NCBI RefSeq assembly: GCF_000003605.2
Contig: NW_003111977.1
Span: forward strand, 54,041 to 77,729
DNA length: 23,689 nucleotides
Reading direction: 5' to 3'
Source of the DNA: Saccoglossus kowalevskii
Lineage: Eukaryota; Hemichordata; Enteropneusta; Harrimaniidae
The translations under genes and the position numbers were made by a program. Below the pieces are notes generated by a model that searched no databases, had not been told where the DNA came from, and saw only the letters and a list, made by a program, of their open reading frames with translations. This document shows positions 1-11,100 of the stretch, piece after piece (positions within the stretch are counted from its first letter, which is position 1; the number at the start of each line of letters is the position of its first letter).

Positions 1-800
1 TTTTGAAAAATGTATTAAACTGTTAGTAGCAAATGCCCAGATTATGAGTCATAAACAGACGAGGACAGTCAAAAATGTGCTTTACTCAGATGTAGACATA
101 TTAAGACCAAAAATGATTTAATCAACCATATATAAAACTATCAATTATATTGCTGGACGCAGCTTATTTCTTGACATTTTGAGAAATTATTCCTTGTGAC
201 TGATTATTTGAAAATCCAAAGACAAAACTATGAAATTAGTGTTTGAATATATACCTCAGTGCATTTGGTTAAAATAAAATATTCAAGGATATGTTGTTTT
301 TCTTGTGTAAATTATTTTCGGCACTAACAGTTGATTAGTATATTTCTCGCCAAAACAGTGGCCAGTATTTCTACTGCCAAATTTTTGCTTAGATGAATTT
401 CTTTACAATTTGGGAACCTTTTTTACAATTGATGTTATATAGCTTTTTAAGGGACATGGAGATTAATACAGTACGTGTTGTATTAATCATAGAAAATGAA
501 TATCAATTAATTTAATGTAATTATAATGACCTTTTTAGGATACCAGCATTTACACTACTGCTACATTGTCATATATGTACTATTGGTCAGAATGGTTCTT
601 ATCAAAAGTTTAGCCAGTATTACCTGTGCAAAATATTGTTTGAATAGAACTTTTATTCTTACTTTTGTTCTTGAGAAATTTTCCCAGAAAGCAAGTGCAT
701 GATTATTTTGTCATCTTCACTAAGTTTATTCGGCAAAGCCTCTAAACAGACCTTGGCAGAAATATGCGTATTCTAACAGCGTCCCCAGTAGTCAGTTGCG
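1..800. other. AT-rich non-coding stretch
   Basis: I see no open frame with protein-family character, no RNA gene and no clear repeat in this stretch. It is AT-rich with frequent stops in all frames, and is intergenic or intronic. Confidence 0.5.
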
Positions 801-856
801 GCTAATCATTGTCCAATCTGTTTGCAATCCCTCTTTGGCGTTTCATTTTAAACAAA

Positions 857-1021
857 ATGGCGGCGCCCATGAATCGTGATATTTGTGATGATAAAATTGC
901 GAAAGTTTTCGGTGTTGGTGCCCTCAAGCCTCATCGGGTACAGGCAATTGACGCAGTTTTGTGTGGGAAGGATGTCTTCATAGCGACAAAAACAGGAAGT
1001 GGAATTTTGTTTTATAATTTG
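857..1021 (+). pseudogene. Orphan first exon of a RecQ-type DEAD-box DNA helicase, Walker A lysine missing
   Basis: The start is taken at the ATG in AAAATGGCGGC, a good initiation context; an in-frame ATG lies 48 nt upstream. The 55 residues read as the N-terminus of a RecQ-like helicase: a motif 0-like region (LKPHRVQAIDAVLCGKDVF) followed by ATKTGSG at about residues 43-49. In active family members TGSG is followed by KS and then a hydrophobic, Tyr-Gln run. Here it is followed by ILFYNL, so the ATP-binding lysine is absent and the motif is about one residue short. The exon ends at TTG|gtatgt (phase 0). No later helicase exon (DEAH or helicase-C motifs) is visible on the plus strand, and the downstream region is occupied by an opposite-strand gene. 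A broken copy or a stranded exon of a multicopy helicase family is most likely. A real first exon with a very distant second exon cannot be excluded. Confidence 0.55.
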
Positions 1022-1032
1022 GTATGTTCAAG

Positions 1033-1069
1033 CTGATTGGGCGCCTTGTTTCGAGGCGCGCCCAATCAG
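1033..1069. repeat. GC-rich hairpin just after the helicase exon donor
   Basis: CTGATTGGGCGCCT and AGGCGCGCCCAATCAG are inverted around a short loop, the right arm carrying two extra bases. Each arm has a CCAAT/ATTGG core. It lies 11 nt after the splice donor and is distinctly GC-rich against AT-rich surroundings. Confidence 0.6.
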
Positions 1070-3590
1070 ATCTCACTGCTTAAGATACGCAATTAGCCTA
1101 TGCGATCTCGCTTGGTATCGTGTAGAGGCCTATAGGTCGAAGACACAGGACTGTGTGATTCGGACGATGTTATTTTGTATCAATCCTGAATTCTCTTTTG
1201 ACATTTATCGCAACGCCTGCTGAAAGCCTCCATAGGAAGCTGAATGATTGAGAAAAAGCAGTCTCATCAGGTGATGTGGTATTGACATCTAGATTGGCAA
1301 GGTTGTAATAGTTACGCTATGTTATTTGTTGGGTAAAATGGTGCGATCTTTGGCACAGTAAAGTGTATTCAATAAAAGATTATTGATTGAAACTCATGAG
1401 CATAACCTCAACTAGTTAGTCATGTCCATCTTCAACACTAATATATAATAATAAATGTAACGTATTCCTAATGTGATGTTTCACCTTGTAAGAAACTACC
1501 TTAAATTGATAACTTTGAATCCTGAAACACGCATTATAATATTAACTTGTATACAATAAGCATTAGAATTTCCACTTCTGGAAATGTTTATTTGCCGAAC
1601 TACAGACATTCTGTGGATGAAATTTCTCCATAGTGATTTATGTGATTCACTGCTAATTATAATTCATGTGAAAAATGTCTGTTGTGAAATTAAATCTGTC
1701 CACTGTATATACATTCACTTTTCATTTCACCCTTGTACATTTAATTCATGCAAATGTTGGTGCTTTACTAATATAACAGTATTTTAGAAAATGTGTATTG
1801 TATAAAACAAGTGATCTTTTTTTTAAATTGAAAAAAAGCTACCAAATTCTGAAAAGGTGGGTGCACACCAAAGTGAAAGGGTTGTTGTAACACAGATCAT
1901 TTGTAACTGGATGTTGTTACCAATCTGTCAGTCAGTCCTTAGCTGAAATCTTACACTTGAAGAAAATGGTGTGTATGCCGCATACTATTACTTGATGAGA
2001 AGATTCATACTCTGGGATTTAACTGTTAAAACAATACTAAGATTTACATGCCCTTGTCTAGTTGGACATTTAAATGCCATTATGATAAAAAGATACGTCA
2101 CATGTCCCTGTCATATGCAGTGTGGTTTCTGTGGCAAGATTGGATGAAAAGATTCTGAATTGTCAATGAATTCCCTGCCATATTGTTTTAATGGACAGCT
2201 TAGATAGATTTGGTGGTGTAAATTTGTATAACTTGGATTCATGCACACAGTACATGTTTACTAGAATTCACCATACCAGTACTATATATTTGTTTTTATT
2301 TCTGTTTTTTTTTTTTTTTTTTCATATTTTAGAAGTAAATATTGGAGGCGAGATTTATTATTAGATTCCCTGTATCCTGATATGTTCTTTTTACAGAAAT
2401 CTTGGTGTCAACAGAAAACCTTTGTTAATTTTATTGTCTCTGGTGATATTATTTGTACAATATTTGTTTTCATAGATTTTTTCGATTATGTGCAATTGTA
2501 TTAATTATACAACTCTTTGTCATGTGACCTAATAGTTATGGCCATTGGTTTGGTAAACCTTTTGTTTTTATAACAAATGTAAACTGGTCACACTTGTGTT
2601 CATTTGCAGAATGTCATATCTGCTATAGGTAATAGTACATAAATTGTCTTGGCTACATAACTGTAACATAGTTTGTAAACCGCTATTGTAAATCAGACTG
2701 TTCAACTAGGCCAAGACTGTGCAGCTTTAGTCAAGGGGCAATGTCTAGAGTTGACGAGGACAGTTCTTCCTCAACTACTGAAACAGGAAAGTGTTATAAC
2801 CCACATCAAAGACTGCAGCAGGCAGAGCCTTTAACAACTGAGCTAGAGCAATTTCCATTGGAGGTTCTGGTGAAAAACAGTATCATTTGTGATTTGCATT
2901 ATTTATGAGCAAATGCAAATCATACAATACATCATTTGTATTTATGTAAATTAAAAAATCTTTCAATTTTATATCATTTTTTTGTGGTATAATTAAGAAA
3001 CAATCACTTAAAAGCGTGTTATTGGAGATATCTGATAATCCAAACTGATCCTGTTTATATTAATAACAGTGCAATATTTATAGTGTGATGTCTTTTCAAA
3101 CTTAATTTCTGCTTCAGTTTGTCTGATTACAGGCAACATAAACTGAGTGGAGAGTAGTATTTTAATATGTTTTGTTTGTTTGCACTATTCAGAATGTTAT
3201 ATGGTTTTATCACTAATAGTACGCAAGGCTTGATAAATAAAGATATTTATTAGTGTGATTTGAATTTGAACTTTATTTTACTAGAGTAGTGGCCATCAGA
3301 CAAGCAAGTTAATGATTTCACACCGGTAATATAATGCATCTCTACTGATTTAACAAAATTACTAGTATTGAAATAACCAATTTTCTTTGCAAATGGATTT
3401 CTGGGGGACCATCTGAGCAAATCACTGAACTAATTATTTTGAATTTTGTCAAGCACATTGAATTTACATATTTCAGTTTATTGTGTGTTCTTTGTGACTG
3501 ATCACGAAGGTTTTTGTAGAAAATCATAAAAAATGCCTTCAAAAGAAATTTGCACAACATTTCAATGAAAAAAGTATCGATTGTAGTCTG
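1070..3590. other. Non-coding AT-rich stretch
   Basis: I find no gene here. It holds a poly-T run at about 2306-2322, an inverted pair of octamer-type sites (ATTTGCAT at 2892-2899 and ATGCAAAT at 2913-2920), and a palindromic AATAAA-gat-ATTTATT near 3236 that offers a polyadenylation signal on either strand. The small open frames have no recognisable domain. Confidence 0.45.
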
Positions 3591-3596
3591 CAATGG

Positions 3597-3950
3597 GTTC
3601 TAATGTGTTGAAAAGTTGGTAGTTTTGTTTGCAAATTTGACCTAAGTGGTTGTTCTACAAAAACACAAAGTCAAAAGTTAGAAAAACTAATTAAAAATCG
3701 AATAAAAGCCCACCAAGATTACCAGAGTGCAAAGTTGTGAAAAACGATTGAAAAGTTGGTAGATTCGATTTGAAATTGTATACAAGAGGTTATCGTATCG
3801 GACCCCATAGTTAAAAGTTTGCAAAAATACTCAAAAGTTGAGTGAAAGCCATATATTAACAGACGGCCACAAGAACTGTACGTATATTGTTAAATAGCAT
3901 ACAAAGTTGTGTAAAAGCGATTGCAAAGTTGGTAGATTTGTTTGGTCATA
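3597..3950. repeat. Diverged tandem repeat, about three copies
   Basis: The phrase AAAGTTGGTAG recurs at about 3612, 3752 and 3925, giving spacings of 140 and 173. Each is preceded by a TTG-rich GTTG(T)GxAAAAxCGATTG-like segment and followed by an AAAAGTT...GAATAAAAGCC/GAGTGAAAGCC segment. The copies are heavily diverged and hold no credible coding sequence. The origin is unknown. Confidence 0.5.
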
Positions 3951-4061
3951 GGTCATATACAAAACATACAAGTGTGCAAGCAATACCAATTTTGAAACAT
4001 TTTCAAACAATAAATAGCTACCAATTAGATTCTAATTCAGCGAACCACCATAGAAGACTGG

Positions 4062-4145
4062 TCATGTGATCGGCCAGCAGGAAAATGTTAAGCTTGTTTG
4101 GTCGTGCAAATACTTGCATGGGAGACCATGGTCACGGTAGGGGTT
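4062..4145 (+). repeat. 5S rRNA-like sequence (5S-derived SINE head or 5S pseudogene)
   Basis: TACTTGCATGGGAGACC at 4111-4127 differs at one position from the box C region of eukaryotic 5S rRNA (TACTTGGATGGGAGACC). Upstream, TGATCGG at 4068 and TGTTAAGC near 4086 lie in the order of the 5S TGATCTCGG...AGCTAAGC region, with a GTTTGGTCGTGCAAA spacer where 5S has the intermediate element. The 5' third of 5S is not recognisable, so this is not a functional 5S gene. SINE3-type retroposons use a 5S-derived promoter, and this could be the head of one; a decayed 5S copy is the alternative. Confidence 0.5.
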
Positions 4146-4675
4146 CAGTCTCACATCAACCAGCTTTTGTATTCCAATATCAGTTTTCAGCAAAAATGTG
4201 ACTGAAACATGGGTAACCACAACGTTGAAAATGAGGCTTAAATTTCAACCAGAAGTATGTTTTGTTAAATGTAAAATAACTACCGTTTAAACATACTATT
4301 GGATACGATAAAAGCAGTGCTTGCAGTATAATGAATGAAATAAATGAAGAATACATGCCGCAGGTATTATAAAAACATTTTTTTTTATCTTTTTCATAAA
4401 AAATTACTTGGGGAGAATGTTAGATATTTTGAAATCAGCAATTTATTTTCCTAAACACATAATGTAGCCAGCAAAAGATATTACACATAATTATGGGTTA
4501 AATTTTTTCCTTAAAGGTTCAGTACCTGAGTGGCCCCTCTGAGCAAGACTTAAACCAAACAACTCTGTTTTTTCTGCAAACCATTGGCAACTATTTAATG
4601 TATATAAGCTATTTTGGATTTTGTGTTTGCACTTTACATCTTGTACAAATGTGGCACATGCATTTGTTTTAGAAT

Positions 4676-4746
4676 TTTATTTATGCACTTTGACCTTTTG
4701 CCAGTCTTTCAAGCACGAGTTCATATATATTAGTTTCTACTTTATT
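4676..4746 (-). terminator. Candidate polyadenylation signals of the kelch-like mRNA
   Basis: AATAAA occurs on the minus strand at 4746-4741 and 4681-4676, about 370-440 nt beyond the kelch stop codon. Either would put the whole 77-bp tandem array in the 3' UTR. No cleavage site can be proven from sequence alone. Confidence 0.35.
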
Positions 4747-4910
4747 CATACAAGAATTATTTTCATTAATGCAAATGAGACTTAATTGTTTCAATTGTGT
4801 TTGGCCCGGAGGAACCGAGAAAAGTCTGTTTAAAAAGTAGTAAAAGTCAGAGTAGTGTTAACACTATGACTAATTGGCAGTGTTCTTGTACATCTATATT
4901 AACAGAATAT

Positions 4911-5190
4911 ATTGTGATGTTGTCTATCATAGTACATGTGACAGTATTCAGAGTGATGACATCATAAAACACATGCTGACATCATACATTGTGGTGCAGT
5001 CTATCATAGTTCATGTGACAGTATTCAGAGTGATGACATCATAAAACACATGCTGACATCATACATTGTGGTGCATTCTATCATAGTCCATGTGACAGTA
5101 TTCAGAGTGATGACATCATAAAACACATGCTGACATCATACATCTTGGTGTCTTCATAGAGTCTATCATAGTCCATGTGTCTGTTGCAGG
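4911..5190. repeat. 77-bp tandem repeat overlapping the last kelch coding exon
   Basis: Three near-identical 77-bp units start at 4911, 4988 and 5065, with ACAGTATTCA at 4941, 5018 and 5095. A fourth, partial unit from about 5142 is the coding part of the last kelch exon and has about 10 extra bases. Each unit contains TGACATCA or its close match twice. On the minus strand the unit includes the exon phrase ACATGGACTATGATAGA and the last codons TATGATGTCAGCATG. The array therefore arose by amplifying the end of the coding exon into the 3' UTR. The kelch stop codon itself (5116-5118) lies inside the third unit. Confidence 0.85.
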
Positions 5191-8100
5191 ATTATAAACT
5201 TCGCCACTCCTCACAACTGTACGAGCCCCACCACAATCACCGGAATATGATTTGCCTTTTGAAAAAAAAGTAATGTAAGACTATGATAATCAAAGGCTCA
5301 AGACGTTTTCCAATACTATTGGGAGTTTGTATCACCCAACCCATCACAAATGTAATCACCCTAAATTTATGTAAATGATTGGGTAGCAAATAATGGCATA
5401 CCGTACTTTTATTTTGTTTTTTTTGATATGATAACCAATAACTTAGCCACAGTAGATGTATTGAGATTGGAAGTTTAGTCAGTTTAACCAGTTCCGAAAT
5501 GGCACACTGACACATTTTGAAGGACTTTTCGGCTGGGTCACAATTACCAATACTAACAAAATCAGGTTGTTTAAATTGGTCTTATTTTCGAAATTTTCAA
5601 TTAACCGCCGTGATGACACTGATTTTATTATTTTTTTTTAATCTGCAGTTATACATCTTTAATACTGACAATGTGTAAAGTAGCTCTAATTTTTAGTTCC
5701 TTTATTTGTTTTTCAAAAAACAATGGATTTTCAGAAAGTAGTTTGGGTACAGTTTAAAATATTGACATATGACGAGAGATATGTTGATCACTCTGTGGAA
5801 CAACTCACCTCCAATGGCATACAACAAACCATGACATGCCACAACACTGAGAAACGATCTAGGTTTATTCATATCACAGACATAATTCCAACAATCCGTG
5901 TCTGGGTCATACTTTTCAACAGACCGCTCACGTGTAACATTACTCACTCCACCAACTGCATAAAGAAATCCACCTGTAATCAACAACCAAACAATGTGAA
6001 TGTTTGTTAACTCTTACCTCCAATGGCATATATCAGTCCACAATGGGAGAGTGTGCAGTGAAAAGCACGCGCATAGTTCATGCTTTTGACGTACGTCCAT
6101 CGGTCTGTTTTAGCGTCATACCGCTCAACAAGATCCACTCTGGACATGCTACTTCCTCCACCAACAGCATATATGAATCCATCTATGAAGGATATTATGG
6201 GATGGGAAAGAAATACAACAAGAAACGTAATGTAACTTAATTCAATTTCATTTGAGAAAACGTTTATTGACTCAGTAAATATCACTCAATATTATTCTTG
6301 CTAACTCACCCTTATTCAAAATCATCAATTTGTGAATGTTTGTGCATGGACATGTTTCTTAACAATATCTTGTTTCTATTGACCAACACATAGCAGATGT
6401 CTTTGTGATCCTGTGATGCCTGAGTGAATACTTTTGTGAGAACAGTACCGTATCTTTTTTTGTTTGTTTTTAGGCGTAATTTGAATTCACTGATTTGAAT
6501 TCCGAAAAAAAAAACACCTCATTTTATTTTACCCATTTTTACACAATAATTTGCCGGCATTCAGTAATGTGGTTCTATTTCTGTTGAATGTGATATCAAT
6601 GCTGCGTCAGATGTAAACAAAGGACATTGTTTGAATATGATATATAAATTTGGTGCTAGAGTAGATGTTAAACAAACAGGTAGAAATTACAAATTATATC
6701 TTAGTATTATATATGAATAAGAGAAAGTATGGTTAACTGATTTTGCTGATAGGAATTGATTTCAAATATATATTGTTAAGAATATTGAATTTTCATCGTT
6801 CTCTAGCATCTTCAATGTCACTTGTTACTTACCGACCTCTGCCAATCCAAGTCCCAATCTGTGAGTGTTCATTTCACATTTCTCCGACCAACATCCCTCA
6901 TCCGGGTCATACATAAAAACTGATGATTTCACTTCCTGTCTGTGATTACCAATATGAACTGATATATCATTTCCACCAATCACATATAGTCTTCTATTGA
7001 CAACAATGGCACTGTGATTGAACCTGCAAGACACAGCTATGGTGATAGGGTTGGGCTTTTGTACAAATGGTGATAGCTATGGTGATAGGGTTGTACAGAT
7101 TTTTATTTCTCTTTTTGGTTATTTAAAAATACAGTGTCTAACATGATTTTGTTATCAAAATATTTTTTTTTCTAATTGAGCGGGTCTGGTTTAACTTTTT
7201 CCCTATAATGTCTCATGTATAAACTCTGTCATTTGAGTACAATACAAATGTAATACTGTAAAACATGTCTATTTAGCTAGCATGTTATTTTAGCTAATTT
7301 AGCTAATCCACATTTTCGCTAAATTAAGATGTCGCTAATTAGAATAGAGTATATCTTCACAATGAGATTATTGGCACTTTAGATAAATTAAGATTCAGTT
7401 AATTCATGCATGGAGTCAAATTTGCTAAAATAACATGTAGCTATTTCAAAGTGTTTTACAGTATCACAATTTGGACCGTGACCCTAATTGTTTGCCACAT
7501 ATTATTGTATCACAATAAGCAATATAAACATTTTATGAGTATAAAAAAATCTAAAGGCTTTCATAAAACTATAAATTGATTAGCCGTAATGTTAAATACA
7601 TGAGTCAGAACAGGGAATTTATTTATTTCATTTATTTATTCAACACATAGTTAACGGGCAAACCCATTAACAGAACTGGAAAAAATAAACAATACATAAG
7701 TGTCTAAACGCAGGGATCAAAAGTGTGACAAGTAAACTTTGAATTCTCTTTTCATGCTGGTACAGCTACAGTTATAGACTCATGTTCTAAATATATCTAT
7801 TTAAATATATTAAGATAAATGAACTGACCTAAGTTCTGGAAGGCTTGGCAGCTCAGTCCAGCAATCATTCTCAATATCCAATCTCAATACCGACTTAGCC
7901 GTCAAACTTCGAGTGGGTTCCTTACCACCGCATACATAAACAACATTTTCATCTTTACAGACAGCTATGGCACACTGTTTGAAGTCCCTGAGGTGTGCCC
8001 ACACTGAGTATTGACTGATCTCCTTCAATTTCCACTCATTATACAGACTGCTAAACGTACATAAAGTGTACACTGTACCGACATTGGTAAATGTTGGAAT

Positions 8101-11100
8101 TTTAAGTTTTGGTTGTATGAGTTTCTTATGAACAAAAAACATTTCTCCATTCAAGACAACAGCCGTCTGGCATTCCAAATTGAAGGGGAGTTTTCCAACT
8201 TCTGTCCATTTGTCCTTGTTGATGTCATACTTCTCAACGGATAATGTGTGAGGACAGTTTCCACTGAAATAGGATTTGCATAGTTTTTCATTAGATAAAA
8301 GTTTTCCAGAACTATAATCGCACAGAAAATAAATAGTGTGTTTCTGGTAACATTGAAAATAACAAAAATTGATAATGCACAGCACAGCCTTCATGTTGTT
8401 TTTTCGGACTCAATCTCAGTGTTCAGTACAAGTCACATGTCTACCAAAATACTCCATACATCATTTGTATATTATGCACTATTACAGAAAGTGCATAGAC
8501 TGACAACATGTGGTAATATAATCACACATAGAGATAGAGAAACTAAATGGTCATCAGTTTTTTTTTTGTTCTAATAAATAGGAAAGAATATGACAGGCGG
8601 AATGCAAATTAATAGTATCGGACTGAGGACCTTATCTTAAACAAGGACTAAAAATATGGTACACATAGGTATAATATTTTGTCATATTTGTATTTAATAT
8701 TTTGATTAATCTTGCAATAGTTTTCAACAAGACACTGCCGGGTATGATGGTCCATAGTGTTACATACAGCATTTCCATGATGCATGTACATGTACATGGC
8801 AATGCACATACAAGGGCTGTAATTTTCGTGTGCCCAAAGAAGAATTGATCTAGTAAGCAGCCAAAACAAAAACTGAGCACCCATCATTGGTCAATTTGGC
8901 CATAAAAAATACAGGATTGGCATGCACAATCTTGGCAAAGTCACATTATCGGAAACACACTATTTTACAAGAAACATGATCATAAATACGGGAATACTGT
9001 CAAAATTTGTTTGTACTGGAATCTGTATGCATACAATGATGCACACATTCTACTACATCACCTACATCTTCAGCAAACCACTTTAAAATTATTTTTGTGA
9101 AACACACAGGAGTGTGTGATGGAGTGTTTTTGTAGTAAATAATGCATAAACTTATTCCTAAATGCAACATTTCAAATGTGTTTTCTTTGGCCAATAGACA
9201 TTGCAACATAATTGTTATAGCAGTGTTTAAGTCTGCAGAATATATTATATTTCAAGAATGTTTTGAATTGTTTTTCTATTTTGTTCTTATCTAGGGATAT
9301 CGTGGTTCACTCATAACATGCAAATACAAAAATACTAAAGAAATAAATTAAACTCTTGGATCGAAACTAGAAGTAAGATTGAATTCAGTGAAAATTACAG
9401 AAAATGTACCAAAATTTTAGCCAAAGATTTAAGACAGTATGTCACATGAACATCATCAAAGTCTTAGTCGTCAGAATTGGGGTTTAAGCAGATTGACAAC
9501 AAGTGCATGATTGACCACTACCGGTCCTAATTTACCCTGTTCTTGACTGTAAACACTTACCCTGTTCTTGACTGTAAATATCCTCCCAAGACATAAATAG
9601 AAGACGATGGTTGTCTGGCCCCTTTCAAGTTATGTGGTGACTTGTCTTCTTTTATGGCTATTGCATTATCAATCAATGACACAGCATCTGAAAATTTAAT
9701 AAAAAATATACCATAAAATATTAAAAAAAAGTAGTCATCTGCCACCTATGTGTGAGATTGCCATTGATAAACAATCTAATGTACCGGGTACTATTCCAGT
9801 GACAAGGAATAAAGTGATTTTTGTTCTTGTTGCAATGTGCACTAAACGCCGACTGATTTTTTGATGCGTTCTAATCATTCCAGAAATGACCTAGTTAAAA
9901 TCTGGACAGTGTATTTTTGCTTTTTTATATACATTGATTTGTACACAGTCCCTCCCCAGTTGAGGGACTGTGATTTGTACAACAATCAAAGTCGCCATCC
10001 TGGATAATATAGAACCAACATTTCATGTATACGTGGTGAGATGAGCTTTAATAAGATACTTTAAGTTTTTGTTTTAATTTCACAAATTTTGTGAAAAAAC
10101 ATAATTATTGTATATCTAACATTGAAAACGATAGCATTCAGCATTTTGCTAAATCCGTATTTGCATCTGTTTGAAATGTATTTGCACATGCTCCAATGTT
10201 TGAAATTTCACCTATTTAGTGGAAATTAACAATGCAAACATTCACACTGGTCAACATAATTTCATTGTAAATTTAAGCTGTTATATCTTATTAAATTATT
10301 GTTATTACAAGCAGGAAACAGCAGTATATAATAATAAGTTTATCACAAGAATACCAAAATGTGAAAGCACTCTAAAGTACATGATAGCATCAATCTCCAC
10401 TATCTGCATATGACGATATGATTGCTCAACTCCCTTTATGCATACTAGTACTTTGCGGTATCCTTGTGATGACCTCATAATCACTGATCTTGTGTATTGT
10501 ATGAAAACACAGGCCAAAAGTCTGCCCAGTTTTGTATAGCTCAATGTTGGAAAAACCAATCCTTGAGAGGGGAATATTGCATTTGAATACCTTTACTTCA
10601 TCAAAATTGACCATCATCAAATGTGTACAGCACATTATTATGCATGGAAATATCCCGCAAAATACTTTTGTATTTGTTGAATCTACGCAATGTATTGATG
10701 TCACTCTAGTGCTATGATCTTTGACCCTGTTTTTATGTTCGATTTCACTCGTAACATGGGAACTCACGTTGATGGAAAATAATCTATTGTGAGAAATTTA
10801 ACTAAATGAGCATAAATTAGCATAAATCAAGTAATCACTTGTTCTGAAGGACTCACTTACTAGTAGCATTTGCAGTGTATTAAGTTGCACATTGTTAAAT
10901 GTTACACTGCAAGTCACAGAAAGTGTAAAACATTGTCATGTTGCTAGGCGAAAATCATAACTTTGGTTATAAAACAAAGTGACAGTAAGATTTTGAGAAA
11001 TTAAGTTATTCCCATTAAATAATCAAATGATGAACATTTAAAAACATTTTTTTATTAAATTAATTTTATGGAAATTTAATTGCACCAAATGCAATGTTCA

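Noticed and set aside
5237-5515. 92-codon minus-strand frame next to the last kelch exon
   Set aside because: It is in another frame, overlaps intron and exon, and shows no domain; the kelch frame explains the exon.
5809-6182. Constitutive use of both twin exons giving a seven-blade kelch protein
   Set aside because: The phases would allow it, but the join places two GG core strands back-to-back with no blade between them, and the 44-nt intron is unlikely to splice.
10426-10767. 113-codon minus-strand frame in a kelch intron
   Set aside because: No recognisable motif, no splice connection in phase with the neighbouring exons, and an overlapping frame of similar length on the other strand.
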